This document shows, in pieces, positions 40,816 to 50,935 of a DNA stretch of 64,000 nt. Position numbers and translations under genes: made by a program. Numbering within the stretch: the stretch's first letter is position 1; each line of letters starts with the position of its first letter. The DNA comes from Paralithodes platypus (lineage: Eukaryota; Arthropoda; Malacostraca; Decapoda; Lithodidae). A model generated the notes under the pieces. The model searched no databases. It worked only from the letters and a program-made list of their open reading frames with translations, and was not told the origin of the DNA. The DNA lies in assembly GCA_032716605.1 (NCBI GenBank), contig CM064480.1, positions 24,329,651-24,393,650 of the forward strand, read 5' to 3'.

Positions 40816-42043
40816 TTAGAAAAGGTAAATGGGTGTGTCCTGGAGCTGTTTAGCCCTGCGGGCTTGGGCCTGTCTGGAATGGCGGGCTCGGTCAGCTGGT
40901 CCTTTCGTTCTGTGGACCTTTCTTCCGGGTGTTTCTGTGTGGTGTTCGCTCGTGGTTTCTGTGGTGGGCTTCTTGTTCTGGGGCATTTTACTTCCCTCTC
41001 CTTCATTATAGGCTCGTCCTCGAGCCTCAAGGGTGAAGTTAAAAGAATCATAGTAATGGTGGGTCATTTTCAGGGTATTTAGAAAGTTCCACCAAACACG
41101 AGAGCGACGGTCAGGTTTCTTTTGCAGGTCAATGTATACCTGTAAGAATGTGTCCTCTGTGTTGTGGCGGGCGGCTGCCCGGGCTTGGTGTGGGTGTGGT
41201 ACACGGGCCAAGTGTCCAGTGGGGGTCTTTACTTTAACCTTTCGTATGAATGGTTTGTAGCTTTCCCCCGTGGGGGTCGGAGTGAGGTGTGTGGGTTGAC
41301 AGGAAGTCTGTTTAGTGTGGTGAATGGGTTACTAACCGAAAGGGGATTCACGCGTGACAACAGGGCTGGGGATGAAGGGGGAATGTGAGTCTGGGTTGTA
41401 TTTGGTGTTCTTAGGCGGTGTTGTAGGTTGGGAATATATAGTGAGGCAATGCGCAAAATCGGTGTAGGTAAGGTGGGTGAAGGAGGTGTGTGGGAAGGAG
41501 GGGGTGTGTGTGTTGTGTGGCTTGGGTCCTTAGTGTCAGAACGGGGTGTTATTTTTGTATCGCTGTCTTTAAATCTGATGGGTCTGTTGATTATTCTACC
41601 TCTGGCGGTCCTGGTGGGAAGGTAGATGTTTGTCGTGGGACTTGAGTCGCTCGGCGATGTTTTATAGTGAGGGGAAGCATGTTTTATAGGTAAATGACAT
41701 GTGGGAGTTTTCTCGGGGGTGACTTTGGGGAGGGGTTTCTTAGGGGGGGGTTGGTTGGGGGTTCGGTGAGATGAGGAGGTTGGTCGGTGTGTGGGTGGGG
41801 ATCGTGGAGGGGAAAGGGGCGGATGCGGGGGGGGCTAGACGGGTGGGTAAGGAGTGTAGATTTAAGTTGGAGGGTTGGGGGTAGGGGCGTGTGTTGTTTG
41901 ATGAGGTTGGTGATTTGCTGGTGATTATTCGTCTTCTTTCCCTTTGTGGGGGAGAATTCGACGAAGAAGAAGAAGAGGAGGAGGAGGGTAGTGGTCTGGC
42001 AGCCCTACGGAACTTGGTTAGTAGGGTGTGTTTTCTGGAGGTT
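40816..42043 (-). pseudogene. Unit 1 pol C-terminal extension, frameshifted
   Basis: Same Pro/Thr-rich extension as in unit 2 but broken by several small indels, for example one G fewer at ~41287, and changes at 41715-41810 and 41960. The last intact part (40816-41211) has the TFLQVYIDLQKKPDRRSRVW block and runs into the LTR. Confidence 0.75.
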
Positions 42044-43783
42044 TTAAACGATGTTTGTCGTGGAGTTGTAGCGTGAGGTTACTGAGGTAGATTGTGTGGT
42101 GCGGTTGGGTGTGTACTTGGTTTGGGGTGGCGGTGGTGGTTTTCTCACTGTGGTGCCTGGTGGAGGTATGTCAGGGCTAGACGGGAGGGTTTCTGTTGTG
42201 GTCGGGGTTGTGGGTGGAGGTTTTTGTACTTGGATAAGTTGGGGAGGAACTTGACTATCAGAAGTGAAAGAAGGTGTCATGGTGGAAGAGGGTGTGATAT
42301 TGGGGGCTTGGGGTTTGTGGAGGTTAGTTGGGGGGGTATGGTGAGAAAAGATTTGTCGGTTCGGTGCTGGAGGGCTTAGGTCCTTAGGGGTTTGTATGGG
42401 AATATTCGTAGCCTGAGTGAGGGGGTGAGTAGGGGTATTTAATTTAGGGTCGGACGTGTGGGGTGGGGTAATGTCTTGTGGCTTTAGAGGTTTAAACGCT
42501 CGGACGAATCTAGTTCGGAGCGTGCGAGTTACGCCGTGATAGTCGATGGTGACTTGAAAGGCATTTGGGACTTGTATTACGGTGTAGGGTCCGACATAGC
42601 GAGGGCCTAACTTGTTGGTGATAGGGAGGTTGGCTACCATTACGGTGTCATGGATGGCGAAAGGGTTTTTTTCATCGATGTTGTCAGTTTTGGTGTCTTG
42701 ACAGATCTGGGCGGTATGGAGGGTGTTTTGAAGATGTTGCAATGGGTCAATTGTGGAGGTGGTGGAGGGAAGGTGAGCGTGGTGGTGGAATGGCAGTAAC
42801 AGGGGGGTACACCGTAAACACGTTCATGAGGGGAAATACCGTCTTCCCGAGGACAGGTGTTCATACCCCACTGTATCATCTTTAGTTGTGATGGCCAGTC
42901 TGAGGTATTAAGAGCAATCATTCTTGTACGTAACTGGTTGTTGATGGTGCGATGGCTGCGTTCGCAGATAGCATTTCCTTGAGGCCAGTACGGGGATGAG
43001 TGTTTAATCTTGATACCGCATTGTTGGGTGAATTGTTGCCAAACGTGTCCACTAAACTCGGGGGCATTGTCCGATAGAAGAGCAAGGGGAAGGCCGAATA
43101 TAGGGAACACTTCGGTGGCAAGCAGTGTGGCGACTGTGGTTGCTGTGTGGTCTTTAACTGGGCAGGCTATTAGAAATTTTGAATATACGTCTACAAATGT
43201 GACGATATAGCGGTTGCCAGCGTAAGAAGGGAACGGGCCCATGATGTCGAGGGATAGGACTTGGAACGGTTTGTTGGCAGAAATGGTACCAGCTGGGCCT
43301 GGGGTGCGTGATCTATCCTTTCCCAATAAACACGGTTTGCAGGATTCTGTCACTCGTTGTGCAATTTTGGAGGGGTTGGGGGTCCAGTATTGGTCTGTGA
43401 AGTTCTTTAACATTTTCTTTTGTCCAAGGTGTATGCCGTTTCCCTCGTGGATGGCAATCATGTAGTCGTGGGCTATGGTGGGGTCCAAGATTATGTGACC
43501 AGTGTCTGTGGCAAGTTGATCTCCCCAGCGAGTCAGTCTCCTGAAGACGTTTAACGGTATCCAGGGGGGTCTAATTCGTGCTTCCCAAGATTGAATTAGG
43601 GAGGGGGCTGGGGGGGCATTCTGTCGGGAGGTGGGGGTAGATACCAATTGAGTGTTTTGTAAGGCGGCTAGGTTGGTGGGGGGGGTCTTTTGGTACTGGC
43701 AAACGTGACAGGGCGTCTGCATTAGTATGGAGTTTGCCGGGACGATATTGTATTGTAAAGTCGTAGTCCTCTAGTGTCTCTCT
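42044..43783 (-). pseudogene. Unit 1 integrase region, frameshifted
   Basis: HHCC zinc-binding domain, then the integrase core DIMGPFPSYAG, LSDNAPEFSG and NAICERSHRTI (D-D-35-E) near 43.0-43.3 kb, all present. A G run at ~43679 (eight instead of seven G) and another at ~42806 (six instead of seven) shift the frame relative to unit 2. The chromo-like GPY/F region (LGPRYVGPYTVIQV) is in a separate frame (42044-42742). That frame is lost at the YNLRPR motif, where unit 1 differs from unit 2 near 42060. Confidence 0.8.
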
Positions 43784-46700
43784 TCAACGTACCAAAATGG
43801 CTGAGTTGGTTTCGCACCTACGCAGCCATTGTAAAGATTGATGGTCGGTAATTATTTCGAGTTTTGCGCCTAACACAAATGACCGGAAGTGGCTGAGTGC
43901 CCAAATGATCCCTAAGCACTCTCTCTTGGTGGCTGCGTAATTCTGTTGGGGTGGGGTGAGTGTGTAGCTGGCATATGCTATCACATGTTCCTTTCCATCT
44001 CTGAATTGAGCTAATACTGCACCTATGGCGTACAGAGATACGTCGGTATAAAGACGGAAAGGTTTCTGGTAGTCAGGGAAAACGACAATAGGGGCTTGGA
44101 TTAGCTTTTGCTTCAAAGTGTTAAACGCGAGGTCTCTTTCAGGTGTCCAGGCGAACGGGGTGTCTTTGTGGGTAAGTTGGTGGAGGGGTCTGGCTATGGT
44201 GGCAAAGTGGGGGACGAAACGTCTGTAGTACGTGGCTAAACCTAGAAACGAACGTATTCCTTTAACCGTGGTGGGTGGGGTTTGGTTTTGTATGGCTTGA
44301 AGTTTCTTTGGGTCTGGTGCAATACCATGTTCAGATATCACGTGTCCGAGAAAATCTACCTTATTCCGGGCAATCACGCACTTTGAGGGTTTTAATTTCA
44401 ACCCGGCGGCTCGGATTCTTTGCAGGACTTGTCTCAACCTGAGGAGGTGTTCTTCCCAGGTTGGAGAGTACACAATAATATCGTCCAGATAGGCTAGGCA
44501 GGTTTCCCAGGTTAGGCCATGCAATACCGTTTCCATCAAACGGGAGAAAGTGGCGGGTCCGTTACAGAGGCCAAAAGGTAGGACGTTAAATTCATAGTGA
44601 TGGCCACCACTAGTGGAAAATGCTGTTTTCTTTTGGTCCTCGGCCTTGATAGGCACTTGCCAATACCCTGCTTGCAAGTCGAGGGTAGTGAACCATTTGG
44701 ATCCGTATAGGGAGTCAAGGGAATCGTCTATTCGGGGTAAGGGCGTAGCGTCTTTAATGGTTATGTCATTTAACCTCCTGTAATCGACGCAAAAACGGGT
44801 TGTCCCATCTTTCTTTTTGACTAAGACAACAGGGGAAGACCAGGGGCTAATGGACGGGGTGGCAATCCCGGCCTCTAACATTTCCTGGACTTGGCGTTCC
44901 TCTTCCTGACGTTGTATGGGGTTCTTTCTACGGGATGGTTGTCGTATGGGGGGGCCTGTGGTGTCAATGATGTGTTGTTCTACATCCGTCTGTCCGATTT
45001 CGGTGGGTTGTTGGGCAAAGACGTCACTGAATTCCATCAGTAGGTCGTACATGCCGTTCTTTTGGTGGTCAGATAGTGTCTCAGGAAGAGGGGGCAATTG
45101 GAGGCTGGTAGGGGTGTCGTTACAATGTATGGGGAGGTCATCGAAAGTTTCGAGATCTCCTATAATGAGACCTTTCGGTAATGTCAGGGGTTCCTCTGAG
45201 ATATTAGCCACGAGAATGTGGTTGATACGAGCGGGAATGATGGCGGGTTGTAAGAGGCAGCGATAGGGGTTGGGGGATGTGTTAGTGGGGGAAAATACCA
45301 TGTGAGTTTGGGGTATGGGCCGCAGGTTCACCCATTTTTGATGGTGGGGGGGAATTTGGCATTTATCCTGAACTACCGCTGGGCTAATGATGGTGGGGGA
45401 TTGACTGGCGAGCAGGTGCTTGGTACTTATAAGGGGGGCAAGGTCACTTTGGTGGGGGTCACGCGTGAGGGGGGGATTAACGGCGCGTGTGAGAGGATCA
45501 GTGGGGCGCGGTGTGAGGGGGTTAGAAAACGGGATTTGTTGGAGGGACTGCGGAGGGTTGGTGGGGGAAGCGTTGTCGGTGGCAGTAACGGTTTGTTTAG
45601 AGGTTATCTGGGGTTGGTGGGTTTGTCTGTCATGAGGGGGTGAGTCAAGTGTGGGGTTTTGAAGTTTATTAGGGGTGTGAATTGTGGGGGGGTGGAAGGG
45701 AGCTACTGACGAAAAACTGTCACAAGGGGGATTGGGGGGGTGGTGGAATAGCTGGGCATTTCTGGGGGCATGGTGGGAACATGGTTGTGTCCCTCGGTCG
45801 GCACGCGTGAGGGGGGGATTAACGGCGCGTGCGGGCGGTTCAGAAGGGTGCGAGGTGAGCGAGTTAGAAAACGGGATTTGCTGGGGGGACTGCGGAGGGT
45901 TGGTGGGGAAAAAGTTAGGTGTAGAACATGGGTTATTGGTGTAGGACTGGTGTATTGATTTGGGGTTGTTAACATTTCTGGGGGCATGGGGGAAACATTG
46001 TTGGGTACATTGGTCGGCATTTTCTCTGGAAACATGTGTACATAAACATTGGATAGAATTAGGGTTACATATATCAGAGTCTGTCCTGAAAACATGGGAG
46101 GATTTATTCTGGGCAGAGTTACGAGAATTGAGGGGATTACCGAGGGGGAGTTGCTTGGACTTGTCTTCTTTCGTTTGCTGAGGCATTTTTTTACTGAATT
46201 GAGTGAGGTTTTGAGAGATCTCGGGGCAAGGGGAGGTTTTAGTAGTAACCTTAGTGCTAGCTGCAACTTGGTAACCCTGAATCAGGTTTTGTTGAGGGGG
46301 AGGTTGTTTTTTCTTTTTGGGAATGGGTTTCTGCGTGATTGGTTTGTCAGAGGCTTTGGGCTGGAATTTGTTTTTGAATGAGATCAGCCTTTGGCCGCAG
46401 TCAATCTGGGCCTCTAGTTTTTGAAGGAGGTCAAGTCCAAGGAAACCATCATAATGTTTACAGTTGGAGGAAAATACTGTAAATGTGTGATAACAACGAG
46501 CATGGGGGCCAGGAGTGGTTACTGATAGGGGTAAAGTGTCTCCTAGGAGATTTAAGTAAGTATCAGCAGCTGAGATGAGTTCTGTTTTGGTGTTTAACAA
46601 AGGGCCAAATCGTCGGGGATGTTTTTCATAGTAAGATTTGAACAAACATGACTTGGCAGCTCCCGTGTCGATTAGCAAGCGGACAGGAATGTCCTTGATT

Positions 46701-46873
46701 TTGGCCATGTAATAAATGGGGGCAGTGCGACTAGTTATGGCGTCCCCCGCCGAGCCCATCGTGGGCGGGGGATACTTTAAAAATCCTGGGGGTCGGTATC
46801 TACCTCTTCCAGGGTTTCCTCGGTATCGTCTGAGGTCATGGTATGGGGGGCAATTTCTTCCTCTTGTCCCCAC
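43784..46873 (-). CDS. Unit 1 gypsy pol: protease, RT and part of RNase H (ends at in-frame TGA)
   Basis: 1029 residues. Protease: LLIDTGAA with D69-T70-G71 and DGFLGLDLL. A Pro/Ser-rich linker of roughly 400 residues with internal repeats (NPPQS.QQIPFSN) separates it from the RT. RT: WSSPVVLVKKKDG, FTTLDLQAGYWQVP, NVLPFGLCNGPATF and YLDDIIVYS (D797/D798, at 44480-44491). RNase H starts with RLYTDVSLYAIGAVLAQ and has TDHQSLQWL. The stop TGA at 43784-43786 falls at a position where gypsy RNase H normally has Trp; downstream sequence continues in frame as RNase H. The protein overlaps gag in the -1 frame. Confidence 0.88.
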   Translation of the reverse strand: MGTRGRNCPPYHDLRRYRGNPGRGRYRPPGFLKYPPPTMGSAGDAITSRTAPIYYMAKIKDIPVRLLIDTGAAKSCLFKSYYEKHPRRFGPLLNTKTELISAADTYLNLLGDTLPLSVTTPGPHARCYHTFTVFSSNCKHYDGFLGLDLLQKLEAQIDCGQRLISFKNKFQPKASDKPITQKPIPKKKKQPPPQQNLIQGYQVAASTKVTTKTSPCPEISQNLTQFSKKMPQQTKEDKSKQLPLGNPLNSRNSAQNKSSHVFRTDSDICNPNSIQCLCTHVSRENADQCTQQCFPHAPRNVNNPKSIHQSYTNNPCSTPNFFPTNPPQSPQQIPFSNSLTSHPSEPPARAVNPPLTRADRGTQPCSHHAPRNAQLFHHPPNPPCDSFSSVAPFHPPTIHTPNKLQNPTLDSPPHDRQTHQPQITSKQTVTATDNASPTNPPQSLQQIPFSNPLTPRPTDPLTRAVNPPLTRDPHQSDLAPLISTKHLLASQSPTIISPAVVQDKCQIPPHHQKWVNLRPIPQTHMVFSPTNTSPNPYRCLLQPAIIPARINHILVANISEEPLTLPKGLIIGDLETFDDLPIHCNDTPTSLQLPPLPETLSDHQKNGMYDLLMEFSDVFAQQPTEIGQTDVEQHIIDTTGPPIRQPSRRKNPIQRQEEERQVQEMLEAGIATPSISPWSSPVVLVKKKDGTTRFCVDYRRLNDITIKDATPLPRIDDSLDSLYGSKWFTTLDLQAGYWQVPIKAEDQKKTAFSTSGGHHYEFNVLPFGLCNGPATFSRLMETVLHGLTWETCLAYLDDIIVYSPTWEEHLLRLRQVLQRIRAAGLKLKPSKCVIARNKVDFLGHVISEHGIAPDPKKLQAIQNQTPPTTVKGIRSFLGLATYYRRFVPHFATIARPLHQLTHKDTPFAWTPERDLAFNTLKQKLIQAPIVVFPDYQKPFRLYTDVSLYAIGAVLAQFRDGKEHVIAYASYTLTPPQQNYAATKRECLGIIWALSHFRSFVLGAKLEIITDHQSLQWLRRCETNSAILVR

Positions 46874-47709
46874 TCCTCTTCATTTACAGAAATGCGAGGA
46901 GTAGCGGGGCGAGGTTTGGCAGAGTCACGAATTTGGTGGAGGGCACACTGAGCATTACAGGCAGGGAATTCATAGGGGTTGATAATGACTAAGGTAGGAT
47001 TTTTACTTTGGTAGGTGTTGTAGTTGCTGTTCCGGTTGAAGATTCTGCGTGGCTGGGACGGTTGGAACCGGGGTCTACTGGGTTGGGGCTTGCCGGAAGG
47101 GTAGGTGGGTCTGTTGTTGAAAGATGAGGCTGGGTAGGCATTCTTGGGGTTTTGGTGGTTGGTTTGCTGCGGGTGCGTGGGAAACCTCTTGATTGCAGCG
47201 ATTTGGGTGGGTGCTTCTGTGCGCACGGCCAAAATACGTCGGATCGTGATGAGGTCTTTTTTGTATTCGACAAAATCGTGCACCCGGAAATGGTCTTTTA
47301 CTGCTGAGGGCAATATCGACACAAGGTTAACCAGAATTTGCTGTTCTTGTTGGATTTTGGTCAACGTGGGGAAAGAATTTTTTATGTGTTGGGCAAGCTT
47401 ACTGACTGTGGCATCTAGATCGCCTTCGAATTTCGTGTCTAGGATACGGGTGTGGGCCACGAAAACGCCCAACGAAGGTTTAATGGCTTCTATCACTATT
47501 GTGCGAAATTCGTTCCAGGTGAGATCAGGGCGCACTTGATAGGCCACCAGGGAAACGGCTTTTCCCAGGTGTGGTAATGTTACGGCTATTTTATGTGCGT
47601 CCGTGGTATAAGTAATGTCAACTAAGGGTTTCACTATGTCCATGAATACTTCGATCCCATAATTTGTTTCATCATAATTTGGGATGAAAACGTGGTTAGG
47701 TTGCGCCAT
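46777..47709 (-). CDS. Unit 1 gypsy gag
   Basis: 310 residues from the ATG at 47709 (MAQPNHVF). The frame is open further upstream through the primer-binding site into the LTR, but this ATG is the first after the leader and fits the position of gag in the small LTR element. The N-terminal ~170 residues look like a capsid (FRTIVIEAIKPSLGVFVAHTRIL, LAQHIKNSFPTLTKIQQEQQ). The C-terminal half is rich in Pro, Arg, Asn and Gln (SRPRFQPSQPRRIFNRN) and ends acidic. There is no CCHC zinc knuckle; basic residues may replace it for RNA binding. Confidence 0.85.
   Translation of the reverse strand: MAQPNHVFIPNYDETNYGIEVFMDIVKPLVDITYTTDAHKIAVTLPHLGKAVSLVAYQVRPDLTWNEFRTIVIEAIKPSLGVFVAHTRILDTKFEGDLDATVSKLAQHIKNSFPTLTKIQQEQQILVNLVSILPSAVKDHFRVHDFVEYKKDLITIRRILAVRTEAPTQIAAIKRFPTHPQQTNHQNPKNAYPASSFNNRPTYPSGKPQPSRPRFQPSQPRRIFNRNSNYNTYQSKNPTLVIINPYEFPACNAQCALHQIRDSAKPRPATPRISVNEEEWGQEEEIAPHTMTSDDTEETLEEVDTDPQDF
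46845..46850 (-). promoter_or_regulatory. Candidate -1 frameshift site between gag and pol (also 56810-56815)
   Basis: A run of six C (gag codons GCC CCC CAT) lies within the 97-base gag-pol overlap. Slipping back one base gives the pol reading (CCC CCA TAC). It is not a perfect X-XXY-YYZ heptamer. Confidence 0.35.
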
Positions 47710-47772
47710 GATGTTCTCGTGTTCTAGCTGTTCCAAACTTGCAATGTAATGCAACCTTTTATCCGAATCAAG

Positions 47773-47789
47773 AACCACCGCTGCCGCCA
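47773..47789 (-). promoter_or_regulatory. Gypsy primer-binding site, unit 1 (unit 2: 57738-57754)
   Basis: TGGCGGCAGCGGTGG begins one base after the LTR end GGGCATAACA. It is the same sequence as in the element at 27639 and resembles the complement of a tRNA-Leu 3' end. Confidence 0.65.
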
Positions 47790-47790
47790 A

Positions 47791-50700
47791 TGTTATGCCC
47801 TGTTTTTCTACAGGTTTAACTTGGGTAATGTGAGTTCTGAATGACTGGGTATAGAAGGCTGCATGCACAATACAAGGTATGAGGAATAGAGAACACAAAA
47901 TAAACACACGGTAACACGACACAAGTTCACGTTTATTGAAATAAAGAAATAAAGAGCATAGAAAGATAGTTATATTCGCACAAAACAAATGATAGAAGGG
48001 AACTGCTAGCATTTGTGGATTTGGATGGAGCCTAGTCTCCCACTTCCAACGTTCAGGTATATTCTTCTGATCACGGGTTTAATTAGCAAGTTTATATTTT
48101 ACTGGAAGACCTCAATATATTCGTATAATTCAATGTCACTGATTTTACCTCTTGCTGGCTGGTCGCGTGCCCACGTAGCAACTCACAGTTAGGATTAGAC
48201 GCGTATATTATAGAACACGGAAATCTCTAGCAACCTCATGGGGGTACTGAACTAAGTTTGATATTCTTAAGGCAGAAATATGTAGAACACGAATCAGTGG
48301 GCGAACGTTAGATATCACTAGAGTTTTAATATCTGAATAAGGTAATTACGAGAGTCAAGGTCGCCTGTTAATAAAAAACACTGATCGCTTAGTACGTCCC
48401 AAATGGAATGGTTAAATATGAATTACACTGGGCAAGGTCTTAGCCACTTTATAGAAAGTTAATAGGTGAGTATCAAGCTAGTACTATAACACTTAGTACT
48501 AGTAACATGAATCTTGAATAGTATGGGTAGATCTGGTCCTGGTTATCTTGCTTCCGGTGATGTTGGGGGCTAACGACTGGTTCCTCGGCCGTCCAGATGG
48601 TCCAAAATGTAGGAAGTTCTCAAGTCGGATCTCTTGATGATCGTTGCTGGCTACACACTTATATACCCACGAATTTGTGTGAAGGTTATAAGGTGCACGT
48701 TAGGACTTGTACATGGACAGATGCTTCTATCAGTCTTCTCTGCCACGGAGTCTGCCGGATCTGGAATCTCTCAACTCCGGAACAACACAAGGGCAGAGCT
48801 AGAGGTAAACTGCAGGGTAGTGACCACTGGTTGGTGTCTAGCTTTCAACTGATTTGACTGGGGGCGGGAGTTAGATTTATAGGCTCGGTTCTGGACCTTG
48901 TAGACAGTAGGGATCTCGAGTCTTATGGACTTAATTGAGCTCTCAATAGATATGGGGACTAGGTAAGATGGTATTTACTGTTGTGGCACAGGGCGATAGG
49001 AAGCCTTTATATTTTCATATAACTGAGCCTTAGTAAGAGGTACTATTTTGGCTATACTGGACGTATTTAGGGGAGAGAGACTGGATCTACTTTGCGAGGA
49101 GGATGGGGACAGCTGTGATAGGAGCGTCTCTCTAGATTGTTCAATCTTCATTCTATGGTATAGCTGAGGTGCTAATTTAGTGATCAGAGCATGCAAGAAA
49201 GGTAAATGGTTTATTGTGAGGTAATAGAGGTTAGTAAAGGTGTTAGTCATTCATGGTTAGTTCATTGATAGGAAGAATTCCTGTGCTACCTGGCAATGAC
49301 TCGAAAGTCAAAACAGGGGCCAGGTATACCTCCGCGGGGGTGGGGGTCTCCCTCCTCGGGTGGGCAAAAAGGGGGAGCTGGGCGCCCTCTCTGATATAGT
49401 CGTCCGGCGGCTGTGGCTAGGGGCTTGCCATATCACCAGTGTTTGTAATAACCCTCTGTGTATGAGACAGATGTGAGTGTCTTTAATACCAAAACCGAAG
49501 GTGCCTTAGCTAGCTGGTTTTACTCGGCTGGTTGTTAATTGTAGGGTTTGCTGGATATGGTGGAGACTGGGTTGCTAACTCTGCCACATTTATCTGGAAG
49601 TATGACAATAGAAGTTAGTTACTGGCGGGGCGGCTAGCCTCGCACCGACGACCATTGGGTGCAGGGTTGTGAATGTGTTGTAAGAGAATAGATGGCATGC
49701 AAGGGGCTAGTAAAGTTCTAATGTTGTTCTGGCCTACTAAGTGAAGGTAGGCTGGATAGGAGTATATATATAAAAGGTTGGAGAGCGTTAGTAACGGACA
49801 ATTCAAGGATCTTCAAGAGGTATGAGAGAGAGGCTAGGTCGGACAAGAGTCGAGAAGCGCGGGTGTCTTAATGAGAGGGGGGGGGAGAGTTCAAGGGCTA
49901 CAGGGAAATTTTGCCCCTAAGGTCCCTGGGCGTGGGGGTGGCATTAGGCTACAATTGATATGGAAGTTTGAAAAGGCAGTAGAATACGTTAGCCAAATGC
50001 TACCGGGGAATGCAACTATGGGGTGGTATATGAGTCTGGAAAAGATAGAGTTATGTGATCAGTCAGAGGGTTATGGATACTATTAGTTGGCCCTGGGAAC
50101 TGCGTTTTCTATTAAATATCAATCCCAACCACAGCGGCAGTTCGTAGGGGTACTTAGTTATTGTTTCGGGGTACTTATGACAGATACTGGTAACCAGGTT
50201 ATCTTATACAATCTCTGGTTGGGGTAAGAGGTGTAAGACACGAAATAAATTGGCGTAGTGTGGGCTGTGGATACGAAGGAGGCAAGGGGAAGACGTATGA
50301 CAATTGTGGAAAGTAAATGGAAAAAGGTGAACACAATGGCGGATAAAAATACTTAACCTAAGGATTGCATACATAGATTTATGGGGCGATGGGTCTTCAG
50401 AAGCCTAGTCTGGCAAGACAAGATGTTAGGGAATGTTAATATTAATACTTAGTTACTAGAGGAGCAATGCAAGGGGCGACTGAGCACGGGTTACATATAT
50501 CTATACTCGTCATGGAAAATGATATACGAGGTCTAGGGACAGCGTGGGTGTTTTAACTTCTAAGATATATAACATCTACTTCTCGGATGCAAGAACATAC
50601 ATAGATATAATTATGGCTGTCTGATGTGTTGGCATTGGCTCAACGTCGGGACAGGCATGGGTGTTTTTAATATGAATGTATATTCCTGTTCATCATCTTT

Positions 50701-50935
50701 GTAGTTAATAAGTGTAGGACACGAGGGGTTAGTGTACGTGAGGTGTGGAAAATGGTCGGTTTAGAAAAGGTAAATGGGTGTGTCCTGGAGCTGTTTAGCC
50801 CTGCGGGCTTGGGCCTGTCTGGAATGGCGGGCTCGGTCAGCTGGTCCTTTCGTTCTGTGGACCTTTCTTCCGGGTGTTTCTGTGTGGTGTTCGCTCGTGG
50901 TTTCTGTGGTGGGCTTCTTGTTCTGGGGCATTTTA
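47791..50935 (-). repeat. Gypsy LTR copy 2 (middle, 3145 bp)
   Basis: Shared by both units. At the left (37960, ~38422 and ~38706 equivalents) it matches LTR 3 and not LTR 1. At the right (~39614 and ~40862 equivalents) it matches LTR 1 and not LTR 3. It also has private differences near 49388, 50118 and 50728. Confidence 0.9.

Larger units (their letters stand above)
37841..40990 (-). repeat. Gypsy LTR copy 1 (3150 bp)
   Basis: In element sense it begins TAAAATGCCCC at 40990 and ends GGGCATAACA at 37841. The 5' dinucleotide is TA rather than the usual TG. Elements inside: TATATAAG at 38707-38714 (probable sense promoter), AATAAA at 37982-37987 (poly(A) signal) followed by a GT-rich stretch, and a 91-codon sense frame at 39024-39299. 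This gives a U3 of about 2.3 kb, R of about 0.7 kb and U5 of about 0.1 kb (inference). Confidence 0.88.

Noticed and set aside
41891..42379. Gly/Trp/Arg-rich plus-strand frames opposite the gypsy pol extension
   Set aside because: Antisense shadows of the Pro/Thr-rich pol C-terminus (complement of CC-rich codons).
47707..48012. Upstream extension of the gypsy gag frame into the LTR (hydrophobic N-terminus)
   Set aside because: It would have to be translated across the primer-binding site and U5; the ATG at 47709 after the leader fits gag position. The hydrophobic stretch is probably chance, though it is open in all copies.
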